Of a stretch of 64,000 nucleotides of DNA, positions 34,530 to 47,114 are shown one piece after another. Source of the stretch: Deroplatys truncata (Eukaryota > Arthropoda > Insecta > Mantodea > Mantidae); contig CM060975.1 in assembly GCA_030765065.1 (NCBI GenBank), positions 107,652,094-107,716,093 of the forward strand, read 5' to 3'. The notes under the pieces are model-generated. The model ran no database searches, was not told the DNA's origin, and worked only from the letters and a program-made list of their open reading frames with translations. Numbering within the stretch: the stretch's first letter is position 1; each line of letters starts with the position of its first letter. Both the position numbers and the translations under genes were made by a program.

Positions 34530-34790
34530 GTGGTATAGTGGTTACCATGTTAGCCTCTAGTTCCCGAGGTCGCAGGTTCAAATTCGGCGGAGGGCGATGG
34601 AGCTTTTCGGGCGTAAAAATCCTTAGCATGGCTTCCTTCGGAAGGTAAGTAAAGCTGGTGGTCCCGTGTGCAAGATTTACGACACGTAAAAGAACCTCAA
34701 GCCTGATAGAAGCCTCTGAGCAATACTACCGGTCTTTCTCGCGTAATGTAGAATGGAACGTTAAGAATCACAGCAGTTAAAGAGCGTCCG
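34530..34790 (+). mobile_element. tRNA-headed SINE (S3)
   Basis: The head GTGGTATAGTGGTTACCATG is a pol III A box and AGGTTCAAATTCG is the B box. The body includes ATCCTTAGCATGGCTTCCTT, AAAGAACCTCAAGCCTG and GAATGGAACGTTAAG. A relative on the other strand lies at 40935-41165. Target duplications were not found. Confidence 0.75.
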
Positions 34791-34799
34791 TAAATAAAA

Positions 34800-35518
34800 A
34801 CTCAATCTAATTTATACAGTATACACTACGGCGGGAAGTAAAATAGACTTGAAGGCTTAGTTTACATAAGGAGTAATAACACATTACAGTGAAATGTGTT
34901 ACTACCTCAAGCAGAATAACTTATAACAGTACAACATTATTGTAAACTAATAAACTGTAATTAAAGGTGAACATTCTACATTTTTCAGACATCAATGACG
35001 CGCACCCAATTTTCTATGCCTCTTCAATAACTAATCCTCATAATCCACGACTGCGAGTTCTTCTTCTGAAATACTGAATCGTATTATCGTCCATATTAGT
35101 TTCAAACTAACCAATTTGAAACACGGCATCAACCATCAAACAATTGACTCAAAGCCTACTAAATTATAGTATCTTACTAAACCATCGTATTAATTATGTT
35201 AAATTATCAACACTGCATTACGAAGTCCAAGGTGATAGTGGGAAAGTTGCTTAGAAACTGTTTTTCTTATTAATAATTAATTCCCAATAATAAAATATAG
35301 ATCTTGCAAAAACTACTGTGCAAAACATGTATAACAGGATCTCGGAAATAGAAAGAAACTCGTACTTCGTCTCGTCGTTTCAAACTATTCCTGGATTCTG
35401 TAATAATAATGTATTTCCTAGAATCATATCGCAATATACGATTTCGGGACTTGCATATTTCTTTATTAACACACTGTAACAATTTAAATATACTTCTATT
35501 TTTCCATTCTTGGTTTAG
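34800..35518. other. Unassigned AT-rich DNA
   Basis: Nothing recognised. Confidence 0.4.
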
Positions 35519-35530
35519 TTTAGGCTAAGC

Positions 35531-36034
35531 TACTAAGCTACGCCTGTGGCCCACATTCGGGAGGTCCTGGGTTCGATGCCCGGCGACCTCCCACTCTGAT
35601 CCATGGATCTTTCGTGGTTTTACCGGGGTCGACAGGCGAATGCTGGGCAAGTTTCCTCTCTGCCACGATTTTATTTCCATCATCTGCATTCATTCTATTT
35701 CCTTCTCATCTTTCAAGTGTGCTTCTAGGTTTCGTGGTGCATGGCGGTGCCGGACAGATGGTGCGGGTGCTTGCTCACTGGAAAGAATATTCCCCGAGGA
35801 CAGTGGAGGGCTGCTCGACTGGTGGGAGGTTCTTCGCCCGCTCCGGCAGGGAACGGGTCTGCGAGTTTGGAAACGTTATGTACTGTGGTCTGTCTGCTAC
35901 AGGGCTTTAGTATTCTGTGTGGTTCCTTCACTTCATTGCTTCCTTCTGCTCGGTGGTAGGTACAACAGACCTATGTAGATCGAGGTGCACGAAGTGTCCC
36001 TCTCAATTCAACTACCTTTAGCTTCACCTTTGCC
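35531..36034 (+). mobile_element. Long tRNA-headed SINE (S2)
   Basis: The head carries the B-box sequence GGTTCGATGCCCGG. The central block TTTCGTGGTTTTACCGG recurs in other SINEs here. The body shares GGAAACGTTATG and CTTCACTTCATTGCTTCC with the S2 copies at 40330, 53195 and 375. A near-perfect target duplication TTTAGGCTAAGC / TTTAAGCTAAGC (35519-35530 and 36035-36046) sets the ends. Open frames of up to 112 codons on this element are not genes. Confidence 0.8.
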
Positions 36035-36046
36035 TTTAAGCTAAGC

Positions 36047-36391
36047 CTGTTCCGGTCTCACATTGTTCCATTTTTTGGGATCATCTATATAGCGTGGTCC
36101 TTTTGCTTGTTTCGAGATTTTGCTCTCTGGCATTCTTTATGGGTGTTTTGATTTTCTCTCTACGTGTTAAGCTTTGTGTATCTAGGATCTATTAGTCGTA
36201 GCTCTGTCATCGATGTATTTCTAATTCGATCCATTTTTGTGCAATCCTTAGCAATTTCGAGAAATGTCAATTTTGTAATTGTTTTACCGAGTGTTTTGCG
36301 TATGGTAGTCTCCATATTTCGGTGCCATACAGCAGTCCCATAGAACCTGAGCTGTTTTCTGTCCTGGTTTTTCCTTTATAATTCTGAAACC
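36047..36391 (-). mobile_element. Probable LINE 3' coding fragment
   Basis: The minus strand shows GLLYGTEIWRLPYAKHSVKQ, like the LLYGSETW region downstream of reverse transcriptase in many LINEs, followed by a KMDRIRNTSMTELRLI-like stretch in another frame. It has several breaks. It is bordered by the S2 SINE on one side and a solo LTR on the other. Confidence 0.5.
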
Positions 36392-37475
36392 TGAAGTAGA
36401 AGGTTTATTGTGTTATTTGCCCCACGTTTTGGGAGACAATTTGAAGTTGTTAATTTTGTTGTATTTACGTTGTTCTTTGCCCCACGCTTTGGGCGTCAAT
36501 TTGAAGTAGGATGTTGCTTCACGTATGGAAACCAATTTGAAGTAGGGGTTGTATTGTAGTTCAACTGTTGGGGAGCCGAACTTGAAATAGTTGCAACCGT
36601 ACGTATGGTAAAAAGTTTCCGGTAGCCTTCGCCCCAAATGTACTTTCCGGTGGCCTTTGCCATAAAAGATGTTTAAAAAAATATTAACTTTGTAATTTCT
36701 TTAAATATTATATATTCATGTTTGCCTCGGCTGCGTCAGTATTATTTTTAGAGACATGAATTTCTTAACAGGGCTGAAAAATGTAGGCTTACACAGATTA
36801 TAATTTTAATTCATTCCTTTTTTATTAATTCTCGACACGATTTTAATAACACTTCACTGATATAGAGAGAGCTGTGAGATTTTTTTTTATCACTTGCACT
36901 TTTTAACACGTAAGCTATTTTTGTGTCACACAAAATACATATTAAATTTTTCGAGGACACACCTCGCGTCCGATTAGAAACACTATCTAAAACAAACGCG
37001 TCCAGTTATGAGCAGTGTCTACAAGCAACTGACTTCTAGATTTGTAAATTTTGCTATATTTCAGTTTCTGATTGGCTAATCCTACTCCAATAGAATACCT
37101 TCATTTAACTAAAGCTTTTTCTGGTTGTTGTTTGGCTATTTATAAACTGTCACAAAAATTACATTATTGCTTCCAAGAATCACAAGTAGTATTGTTAAAC
37201 TTTCAAATTCAGTATTGCCTCAAGGTTACCTCATTGTTACCTCATTGTTAGCAACTTTTAACCTATTATTCTCACAGCTCCTACATTATTAAATTACGTA
37301 ATATATTCACATAACATTATTGAACATGCATGCAATAATAGAATCATTTACAATGACCGTAATATACACTTTTTATATCTTGTTACATACACATATTGCT
37401 TTAAGCGGGCTGTTATTGAATTTATATATTATATAATTAGACTGAAATCATTTAAGTGTTAAAAATACTGCCTCA
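36392..37475 (-). mobile_element. Solo LTR, family L1 (fossil)
   Basis: Plus-strand ends are TGAAGTAG and TACTGCCTCA, the reverse of the L1 family ends. The flanking 4-mers AACC and AATC differ at one base, so the target duplication is probable rather than certain. Near its 3' end, units of about 45-50 bp containing CCCCACG and CAATTTGAAGT recur, which explains its greater length (1084 bp). Confidence 0.75.
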
Positions 37476-37675
37476 AATCACTACTCATTGTTTACGCCAT
37501 TATCTTTTTTATGACTGAAGACACAACTAGGCATTTATTGATGTATTTGCTCTATGAGATTACGGTTGGATATTTACCAGATTTGCATGTGGACAGTTTC
37601 AGTATTTCGTACAACATTTAACATGTGCAGTGCTTTTTCGGAGCGTAAAAAGTAAAACCATGCCATTTGCAAGTA

Positions 37676-38973
37676 TAGTGTCTTTCAACAAGAGTGTCCT
37701 ATCTCTGAAGTTAAATAAAACACGTTGTATAAATTATAGACGTTTATTTCTTATTTATTTTGTCATTACGTCATTTGTCATTTATTCATGTCATTACGTG
37801 TGGAAGAGAACATCAGTTAAGCCACCGCTTTGTTGGATTGCGCGTATACGGTTGACCCAATTTTCAATGACAGAAGAACGTAAATTAGGCCCAACTTCAC
37901 GAATAACACGCGTGATGTTATTCATAAGATCATTTACTGTTTCTGGCTTGTTGAAATTAAGTCGAGATTTAACATAACCCCACAAGAAGTAAACCAACGG
38001 CGTTAAATTACATGACCTCGGGGGCCAGTTAACATCACCACCATGGGAAATCATGAAACCTCTGAACTTCTTCAAAAGATCGATTCTTTTAAGAGCAGTA
38101 TGGCATGTGGCACCATCTTGCTGGAACCAGACGTTTCTGAGATCCATACCACCCAATTGAGGCCAAGTCCCTTATACGAGCCCGGTATTTTTCTCCATTG
38201 ACAGTTAGAGCTTTTCCATCTTCATCTTGGAAAAAATATGGACCAATGAATCCACCATACCAAAATCCACACCACACAGTAACCTTTTGGGGATGAAGTG
38301 GTCGTTCTTGCATCTGCATTGCATTGTGATTGCTCCATTAGCGGCAATTTTATTTGTTAACACAACCATCCATCCAAAAGTGGGCTTCGTCACTGAAGAT
38401 GATTTTTCGACAAAAATCCGTATCAGCTTCCAATTGCTGCATATCCCAGTTAGCGAATACACGGCGCAACCTATGGTCATTGGGCTTTAGTTCTTGAATT
38501 AACAGCATTTTGTAAGCGTGAAACTTCAAGTCCAGGTGCAGAATTCACCAAGTTATGGTTGGCGAAAGCCCCAATTCTTGTGCTCGACGAGTAAATGATC
38601 TGTTTCCGTTCGCGGGTACACTCTCAACAACGGCGCCTATGTTTTTGTTGGAGCGCTTACGTCGATTACGTACAGGCGTACTTTGATCGCTGACAGAACC
38701 ACTTCTTTCAAATTTATCGATCAAACGCCGTATCGTTCTCTCGCAGGGACGATTATGCACACCGTAAACTTCACGCAATACACGGAAGGTTTGGCGAAGA
38801 GATGATCCATTTTGATAATAAATTTTCACAATTTCTACGCGTTGCTGAATGATGTAACGTTCCAGGCTATTTGTCAATAACAACTGTAACCACATGAAAA
38901 AATGACTGCTATAACTCAATAACAATGGCAGCTATCACATGTTAAAATAGGACACTCTTGATGAAAGACCCTA
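37676..38973 (-). mobile_element. mariner-type element (DD41D group), full length
   Basis: Inverted repeats of about 27 bp (left TAGTGTCTTTCAACAAGAG; right, inverted, TAGGGTCTTTCATCAAGAG) are flanked by TA (37674-37675 and 38974-38975). The transposase remnant fills the interior on the minus strand. The complete ends with a decayed gene suggest an older insertion than the mariner at 28703. Confidence 0.9.
37794..38870 (-). pseudogene. DD41D-type mariner transposase remnant
   Basis: The N-terminal region (about 38864-38545) starts near LERYIIQQRVEIVKIYYQNG, followed by CERTIRRLIDKFERSGSV, a helix-turn-helix of the DUF4817 type. After a frameshift the first Asp would lie in IIFSDEAHFW (frameshifted). 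PLHPQKVTVWCGFWYGGFIG follows, then VWFQQDGATCHTA with the second Asp. The third motif reads PPRSCNLTPLVYFLWGYVKS, with Val in place of the catalytic Asp. At least three frames are used, and stops occur in the middle part. It cannot be active. Confidence 0.85.
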
Positions 38974-38975
38974 TA

Positions 38976-39260
38976 TAAAGATTGTGAGAATGTTGACCGC
39001 GGAAGAACAGGAACAAGACCGGGGATTCTTGCCTGACAAGCCTGAGAAGAAGCTCTCGGAGCAAGATGTATTTCACCTTACATATAGAAAAGACGAGTAA
39101 TCCTAATGTTGTTGTTAGGCATAATGTCTCTTTTCATTGGGTTTAGTCTTTACTAGCTTAGAAGTGTTGAGTGCACTAGTAAAAACAATCCTCAATGATT
39201 GGTCTCCGAAATAAAACAACTGATTTACTTCTCAGATTTTCCATAAATAGTGAGAACGGA
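38976..39260. other. Unassigned DNA
   Basis: Short spacer between the mariner-type element and a LINE fragment; nothing recognised. Confidence 0.4.
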
Positions 39261-39261
39261 A

Positions 39262-39783
39262 GAAAGAAATTGAAGAAAGAATAGCAATTGGTAACCGTTG
39301 TCTACAACCCCTAATAACACAATGAATGCTAGATATATAGGAAGAAAAGTACAAATAAGAATATATAAAACAGTTATCAAGCCAATAATTGTCTATGGCA
39401 GTGAGACATGGCCATTGACAGAACAAGCTAAATCTGCTATAGCAGTATGGGAAAGGAAATTTTTGAGAAAGATATATGGTCCATTTAAACATAATGGTGT
39501 TTGGTGTATAAGAACAAACAAAGAAATAACAGAATTATATCAAAATAGATATATAGTAACGGATATAAAAAGCAAAAAATTGAATTATAGGACATATAGG
39601 AAAACAGAATCCCTAAATTAGTTATGAAACCAAAATTGGTCTCAAGAAGAAAAAAAGGAAGACCAAAGTTAAAGATATTAGGAGTGAAACCGTGGAGAGG
39701 AAAGCAGAGGTTCGATTGGAATGGTGGTACATCGTTAAGGAGGCCAAGGTCAAACTACAAGGACTACAGCGCTACAGAAGAAG

Positions 39784-39813
<30 letters not shown>
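39262..39813 (+). mobile_element. LINE 3' end with GAA-repeat tail
   Basis: The plus strand encodes the region after reverse transcriptase: AIGNRCLQ, then YKTVIKPIIVYGSETWPLTE, VWERKFLRKIYGP and, past a frame break, WWYIVKEAKVKLQGLQRY up to a GAA run at about 39776-39812. This order and the microsatellite tail are usual for RTE-like LINEs and their relatives. It is 5' truncated, with a stop and frame changes. Confidence 0.8.
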
Positions 39814-39815
<2 letters not shown>

Positions 39816-39819
39816 GTGA

Positions 39820-40325
39820 AAACGGATCCTGAGGCTTCCTGGACGCATTCCGTGCAATATGAAGCAGGAAAACGTGTTGGTTGGGGAGGGATTAACAATT
39901 TCCTAAAATAAATCAGGAGCACGAAGACAAATGCATTTTGTGGAACAGAAAGCGTAACATTTGTGAGTGTGACTTTACTACAAGAAAAGAATACTAGTAA
40001 ATACTCACCAAACCCATCAGTATGATAACTTTGTTGTGCATCTTGAGAAAGAAACCAACTGGTCGAGCAAAGAAGAAAGACGTAGCAACAACCCCAATCG
40101 CCCCCCAACCACACTCACAGCGTCTATCGCTCCGATTCTGCTGTTCAAACGAACCGCGGCATCTAATAATTATTGTTATACTGTCGAAGTTGCAACGCCA
40201 ATTCTCAAATGCTAAGCCACAAAGCATCTTTAAAATATCAGCTACTAATAGTAACATTTTCAGACTTTTGGTTTGAGTCCGGTAGCCAAATTCCAAGGCT
40301 AATGTTTCTGCCGATATTTAGGAGT
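39820..40325. other. Unassigned DNA
   Basis: No element recognised. Overlapping frames on both strands (for example 39994-40296) have no motif. Confidence 0.35.
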
Positions 40326-40329
40326 TAGG

Positions 40330-40830
40330 AGTAGACAGACGGAGGGGCCTCTATTAATCGCAGCACAGCCCGAAAGTAAGCCAACGTACTTCCAACGTGA
40401 CCCCTGGGAGGAAGGGATGAAGCGGAGACCTGAAGGACGATGAACAGATCCCGAAGACGATGTGCGCTAGAAAGGACGGGGTCCCTAACGATTCCAACAT
40501 GCTGCCAATCCTGACGCTGGCTGGCTCTGCCTAAGCCCCGAGCCATCCGGGGGCCCCATGTTAATCGAGACACTCCCAGGAAGCGTTGCCCCAGCTGTCC
40601 CACCAAACGCAAAGGAGAAATATTTCCAGAGCGCAAATTCCACCGTCCTGCCCAACGTATCAACCACCATAGCCTGGACCTACAACCCTGAAACAGATGA
40701 AAGGAAATGGACCGGAAGTTCGTGGTAGGAGTGAATCGCTCCAGCATTTGCAACAAATCCGAGAAAACCACGAAGATACCCATTAAATTAAACTGAGTTC
40801 TATTTATGGACACTCTTTAACGGCTATAGT
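40330..40830 (-). mobile_element. Long tRNA-type SINE (S2)
   Basis: The minus strand has ATCTTCGTGGTTTTCTCGG, TTTCAGGGTTGTAGG and GGTGGTTGATACGTTGGGC, matching the S2 copies at 53195 and 35531. It ends with a TTCATCCCTTCCTCCC block and GCGATTAATAGAGGCC. The tRNA head is truncated or decayed. The 162-residue minus frame across it is not a gene. Confidence 0.7.
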
Positions 40831-40934
40831 TGTTGACGTACCATTCTATATTGGGCGTGAAAGACCCAACATTTTGCTCAGAGGCCTCTTTTTCAGGCTT
40901 GAGGTTATTTAAGTGTTGTAAATCCACGGGACTA

Positions 40935-41165
40935 CCGCTTTACTTCCCTTCCGAAGGAAGGCATGCTAAGGATTTTTACCTCCGAAAAAAATCCATCACC
41001 GTCCGCCTTGGGAACTAGAGGGCAGCACGGTATCCCTAGACCAGGAGGAGGACGAAAATACCCGAGTAGACGCCTCAAAGGAAATTGAACCCGGCACCTC
41101 CCGAATGCAAGCCTTACATGTAATCGGAAGCCTTCCAGCTCGGCGATCCAGCAGATTGTCCACCA
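40935..41165 (-). mobile_element. tRNA-headed SINE (S3), partial
   Basis: The minus strand head includes GGAAGGCTTCCGATTACATG and a B box GGTTCAATTTCC. The body shares ATCCTTAGCATGCC and CTTCCTTCGGAAGG with the copy at 34530. Confidence 0.65.
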
Positions 41166-41169
41166 AAAG

Positions 41170-43445
41170 AAACTAACGTGCACTATTTAACAACAAAATG
41201 AATTGCTAGAGTGAGATTGGGGCTGCATTATCAATATATTTTAACTTTTAGCAAACGGACTACACAGTATAGCTGGAAAAAATGCATCACACGGATTAGG
41301 CTAAATAACTGACCGAAGAGTACAGGGTTTAGGATAAATAAAGAATGGAAAGCGAGCGAACTCAGAAGCAAATTCAACTTAGATCGTGAAGAAGTAGCTA
41401 GGAGTAAGTGGGAAATATGTAATTCGGCGAATTACAAAGTGTTTTGGACAAGTATGTAATGTAACTGGCTAGCAGCTTCATTTTTGTTATTTATTTAGCT
41501 GAAATAAATCCAGATAAGCAGTAATACGTAGCTTTATTCAACTGTGATTAACCGACCCGCGGTAAGAATGGCTAGGCAAATAGACAATTTAAGGCAACAA
41601 CAGCGACGACGAGAGGAGGTAAGGCAGCTTCCCAGATTTTAGTAACACACCGCTACACAACAATGCAGTATAACAATATACTACGAACCTTCAATGCAAC
41701 AAAGAAGGACGAGTGGAAGTTTGGGCCGTACTGCCAGGCAGTGAAGAGCAGGAAGACCTAGGAAAGCGTTGTAGTCCTCTGTCAGGATGTAAACGCTCTA
41801 TGTGTCTGGATCCACCACGTGAAAGTTCACAAAGGAGAAAAATATGGCTTTCTCTCAGTTGGCTCCGCAGATCTGCATCGAGACACGCCGTCAGGAGTTA
41901 CCCTGATGAGCTCGGAGACGGAGTGGTCACCCGATGCTGAAGTAAGCTTGAAGAGGGAGAATGAATAGCTCGAACTTACATCTTCGCTTGAAAGGCATAA
42001 CCGTGCATATAGCAGGAGAGGTGTTACCTGGTTGAGTGCGGTGCATTGACTCATGGCTGGTTCCCTCTCCCTTGTATACCTGAGCCCGTGGCTCATTAGT
42101 CCATTGCAATTAGCATGGTGGTGCTATCTCTGCTTTATTGATTCAAATATTTACATTAGCACCTCTGTGTGGCGATTTTAACAACTAAGTATAATGCAGT
42201 TGGCCTTGTCCAAAAGCTTGTATACCTGCTGTGAATGTATTCAAGAAGACCTGATGGTACAGAATTTATGTTTGAACAGAGTAAGCAAACTCTGTGTTGC
42301 TATTGTTATGTGCCACTGAACTATTAGTATTCAGTGTTTTCTCTACTTCTTATCGAGATGTTATACACTTTAATATTTTGTTTTTCATCCTTCCATGATT
42401 GTACTGTACTGATGTCTTCTTCATTATGAAGCATTTACGATTATGTATTTCAAAGGAAATAGATACACTCATTCATACCTTCAGTAATAATATTACTAAG
42501 ACTTTCAGACATGGATTAATTAATAAAGTTGATGGTGGAGAAATTATTTTTATTTATTGAATATTTGCTTCAGCATACGGTACGAGCTGTCATAAAAGGC
42601 TTCCAAACTGTTATTGGGAGAAAGAATAAATCATTTCTTGCAGCGACCAGCTGTTCACTCCTGTCGGTCTCATATGCTGGAAGCTGGAGAATTAATTAAA
42701 ACGATGCTAAGACATTAAGTTAGCAAAATGATTTGTAGACAAGATCTGGTAGCCGAGTGACTACAAATCAGCATGGGAAACTCGAGATACCTTAATTTAA
42801 ACCGGTTCCAACCAGTGTTCAATGTAAGAAAGTCAGTCGTTTGCAACCGGAGCGTTTTCTCGAGTCTTCTTCCCTCTACGGTGCCCCTTACCATTTTGAT
42901 CAATTTTATCCCTCCACCCCTCCTTCCCCAAATTGTACCTTGGGACGAGACACGTACATCCCATAGCAAACTTGTACGTGTCTGTCCCCTTTCGAAAAAG
43001 TACTGCAGCCACTTGAGCTAAGAGACCAAGTCCCTTGCAAACACTCAACATTACAGCAGACTTGCGTCACCACTTTCTTCTGTTTCTCCATTATCATGTC
43101 CTTAAGCACAATTGGATAGATATAGGACAGAAATTGTAAAAGGTGTAATACCTTAGTAATTCGGAAATACGCTGTGAAAATCTCAGAACAAAACCTAACC
43201 TTTACCAGTGAAAGAAAGAAAGAAAACCACCGATACATAAGACCTACACCCTAATCTCTATTAATCATATATATTTTCATAGCTAGTCTGCAAATTACTG
43301 GTACAAAATTCTCCTCCTTACCTATAGGGGAGAATTGCCTATATTGTACTGGTTCCTAGTTCGTATCACGTTTATAAAATTGGTGTTTCTTGTAGCATCT
43401 GACATCTAGTGTTGGCATCGTCTACTACTCGCAATTAGGCTACAT
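41170..43445. other. Unassigned DNA
   Basis: About 2.3 kb without a recognised element. The more GC-rich part at 41560-42110 has frames of 75-89 codons on both strands without motifs. The section at 42780-43060 also lacks a match to families in this window. Confidence 0.35.
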
Positions 43446-43447
43446 TA

Positions 43448-43872
43448 TTTCGGGAGAAAATTCTGTATAATCTTGCATAACTTGTAAACGATAAAGGATA
43501 GACGAAAACGTACTGCACAAAGAATGTAGCTCTCTTCAAAACACACAATTTATTTTGAATAGGTTTTTTGTTGCATAAGCCATTTCTGAGATATCCGTTA
43601 TTAAAGGTTCGAGTTTCTCATCCCTTTAAGTCTTTTCAGCATTCAGCTGTTTCTTGGGATTGCATGGAAACAGTATGGAATTTTAAGACCAGCATATAGC
43701 ATCCAGTTCTTAAACATTTGGCTGTCGCTGTTCCCTTTGTATAACGAGATATGTAATGCAAAGGTTTGTTTGGATTAAAATAGTAGATAGAAAAACAAGG
43801 TTTAGTAAAATAGTTTGTGACCTCACTTATAAAGATGGTACAGAAAGTCATGAGATGTATCACATCAGATTT
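43448..43872 (+). mobile_element. HINE-B element, 5' truncated
   Basis: It begins in the body at TTCTGTATAATCTTGCATAA and ends with CAGAAAGTCATGAGATGTAT and CACATCAGA plus T's. Confidence 0.75.
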
Positions 43873-43879
43873 TTCCTCA

Positions 43880-46800
43880 ATATTATTCATATACGGCCAG
43901 TTACCACGGGAAATAGTACGCTTCCAATCGATAAATACAATAAGGAACAAACACAAGCTAGTGTATCAATAACCTTTGTGGTTATGTTTTTATTTTTGTT
44001 AACACCCTGCAAAAATGACTTTTATAACCAGCTTTCAAAACATAACTTTACATCTAGGTTGCAAGAGGAGATATGGGGAAGAGTGTTAGATAGAAAGACA
44101 GTATAGGGTAGGAAAGACAGAGAATGAAAGAGATAGAGAAAAAGTCTTCCTAATTAACGTAAAGATGCAAACAGAGCTGAGGGCTCTTTTATTAGAAAAT
44201 ACACAATTAAGGAAACAAATAACTACTTCTGCTTCCTAAAGAATATGCGTGTATAGCAGTTGAAATAGTTATTTATGATACAAGTGTTAAAACTGAAATT
44301 TCATTTTGTGTGCAGTAATGTCTGCGAATCGAGACAAAGGCGAGTGTAGCAGTCCTACAATCAAGAGAAAATCATTTTTAACATGTGTTGTTATATACTA
44401 TTTTTAAACATCCCTGAATGTGATACTATAAATTATCCAACGAATTGTGTGTAGAAGTACAGTATACATTCCGACATACGAAAAGTTGAGCTTTGGACTG
44501 TCATAGTTTGGCCTTCGTTGTTGTTTGACCTTCATGTACCAGTGCTGACAACATGGTCACCTGTGCTGTCATTTATTACATTATTTATTTATTGTTTATT
44601 ACATAAACGTTTAGTATATTAAAATCTTTCTATCTGGTACCAAATTAATTTGTCCCTGAGTTAATACTTTTTTTCTGTAGGCTGGTAACTTTAGGTGTTC
44701 CCTTTAAGTATGCTATATTGCTAACAATAGTACCCTGGTTATCCTTTACATTGGGGCGCATTTAAATATAGAATGATTTTATTTGCCTTCTGTGTTGAAG
44801 ATTTCCATATTCTGCACTTTTCTTCAAAATATGCCAACACATCTTCACTGTAATTATTTTTTACGTGTTTACCTTGCACATTTTATGAAATATATACTGT
44901 ATGCAATCTAGTTCGGTTTTCTCGACTTCTTTAGTAACAAAATTACAACATTATCTTCTCCGGTACTTGAAAAATTTGTTCATTAAAATAATCCACCATT
45001 ACATTAATCGAACAAGGCCTTCGCTTAATACGCATATAATTTCCATCGGTACAAACAAGGTTAATTATAATGGAATGTTATACAAGTGTTACTCCACTGA
45101 GTGTTATAATCTTCAATTTCTAGTAGAGTGGCTCTTATTAAGATAATGCATCCGTGAAATTTGAAAAATCCACAGCTCATAAGATATTTTTCTCAAATTT
45201 GTGCCAGATATTACACACAAGGACAATGATTTTGCAGTTTTTCAAAATTTTTACCTTGCATAGTTACTTAAATATTAATCTTTTATTGAGTGCTATAATC
45301 CACATGATGAATTTTTCATAATGTTCTGTGACCCATATCTGAGGTCTATAAACAATATAAATGTCAAGTCATGCCTATAATTAATAACAATATTTGTAAG
45401 CATGTATTTAAACCATGCATTTTTCAATGTAGCTGTTGTAAGATGGAAAATGCTACAAATAAGGTTTAGCAGGGTCGTTAGACGCTTATTGAAAAAAGGC
45501 TGGCGATGAATTATAACATTAATAGTAGAAAGTCAATAAGAAGCAAGTTATTTAATTTCAAACGTTTTATGCATGTGAGAAGCGAATCCACGCTTCTACT
45601 GCAGCGTGGTGGGTTCATTGTGAGACCTAGTCGCATTAATAATACATAATTTACCGCGAGGAAGGCAAGTTATAGTGTAACTACTAATAAATCCAAACTA
45701 CGAGGATCGGGCAACTATGTTTATTAGCAGCATTAAGCCAATACTTATAAAATTTCAGACCAAGCTAATATAAACGTACACTTAAGGACACTTTTTAGGG
45801 ATTTGGGTTCAAACATTGATGTTTTATTTTTAGTTGTAAATTATAAATGGTATAAGGAACATACCTATGTAATTTTTTAGTTATTTGGGTCTTTAAAGAG
45901 CTCTTATGGTCCGGAGATGTAGTATATTGGTGTATAACAATCTGTTCACCTGTTGTTTTTTTGGCATTTCCGTAATTTTATTTTTGACTCCTGGTACATT
46001 TTTCTAAAATCTCTTTATTTTAGAAGTATGAAGTTTTTTATGGTTGTACATAATCTTAGCTGCACCTTGTAGGTTAAAGATTTTGTTCCTAAATGATATG
46101 GTTTCCACAAAAAAGTAAAAATATAAAAACATTACACCAAAACTTATTTTCTTGTGACTATATTTTTAACATTAAATCACTCCCTTAAATGGACAATAGT
46201 TAACCGGCTATCCTAAGCTATTTATAAGAACCCATAATAAAAATGGCGTAGTTCTGTTCTTTATTTTCAGAGGAAAGTGTATCTATAAATGAAAGTAAAA
46301 TTTTTTTAGAAATTATTTTTGGATATTTAAATATTTGTTATAATTACAAGATTTAAGGTTAGCTATAACATCTTGATACCAATATACGCTGAAAACTTTC
46401 TTTAATAAGCAGTAAAAATTCATTGTTCTAGATGGTGTAATTATAAAGAAAACTGCTTTGCTTTCATTCAATTGCAAAAAAGCGATCTCTAACAAGCGTT
46501 CTTAAGTATGAACAACAGTTTCATTGAACCTACGCATATAGTATTGAAACATGAACTAATTTTGTGTAAAGCATATTATGATAACTGTTCAATAATAATT
46601 AATAACGTTAAACAGGTTACTTCCGTTATTATTTCCACAATTTTGCACTTACAAGCATAACTCCTTATCAGTTACACACCCTGCCAGGAGCTAAGAAACC
46701 GGTGAAGTTCAAATAAAAGATTAGAGATATACTGTTAATTTTAGAAAAAGGTCTATCATATTCGCTTTTTGTATTAACCACTAATCGTAGAGAAATGTAA

Positions 46801-47110
46801 CTTATTATACTTTCGATTTTTTTAAATGAAGCATAAATTAAAAAAGTGTAACATAATTATGTTCTTCTGAGATGCAGTACAAATGTTTTCCAAAAAGTAG
46901 GTAAAAATTTGCATCATGTAAAACATTTTTAGAATGCATAAATTGCTAAACAAAAGGGGGGGGGGTTTGCGTGAAAACAAAAGTTGAAAGTTGAGGCTGC
47001 CTATTGATAAGCATGTGCTTATCATTTGAGCTTCACTTTTATTGGCAGCTTAAAAAAGGTTATTTATTCTTAAATTTAGAATCTATATTACTTTATTATG
47101 AAGAATAGTT
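43880..47110. other. Long AT-rich stretch with no recognised element
   Basis: This 3.2-kb stretch is the largest in the window without an assigned repeat. Plus frames of 116 (43756-44106) and 81 codons (44901-45146) have no motifs. It could be old decayed repeat, intron or intergenic DNA. A G-run occurs near 46957-46965. Confidence 0.4.
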
Positions 47111-47114
47111 AATT

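Noticed and set aside
40325-40813. 162-residue minus frame, among the longest in the window
   Set aside because: It lies wholly in an S2 SINE whose relatives at 35531 and 53195 do not keep the frame.
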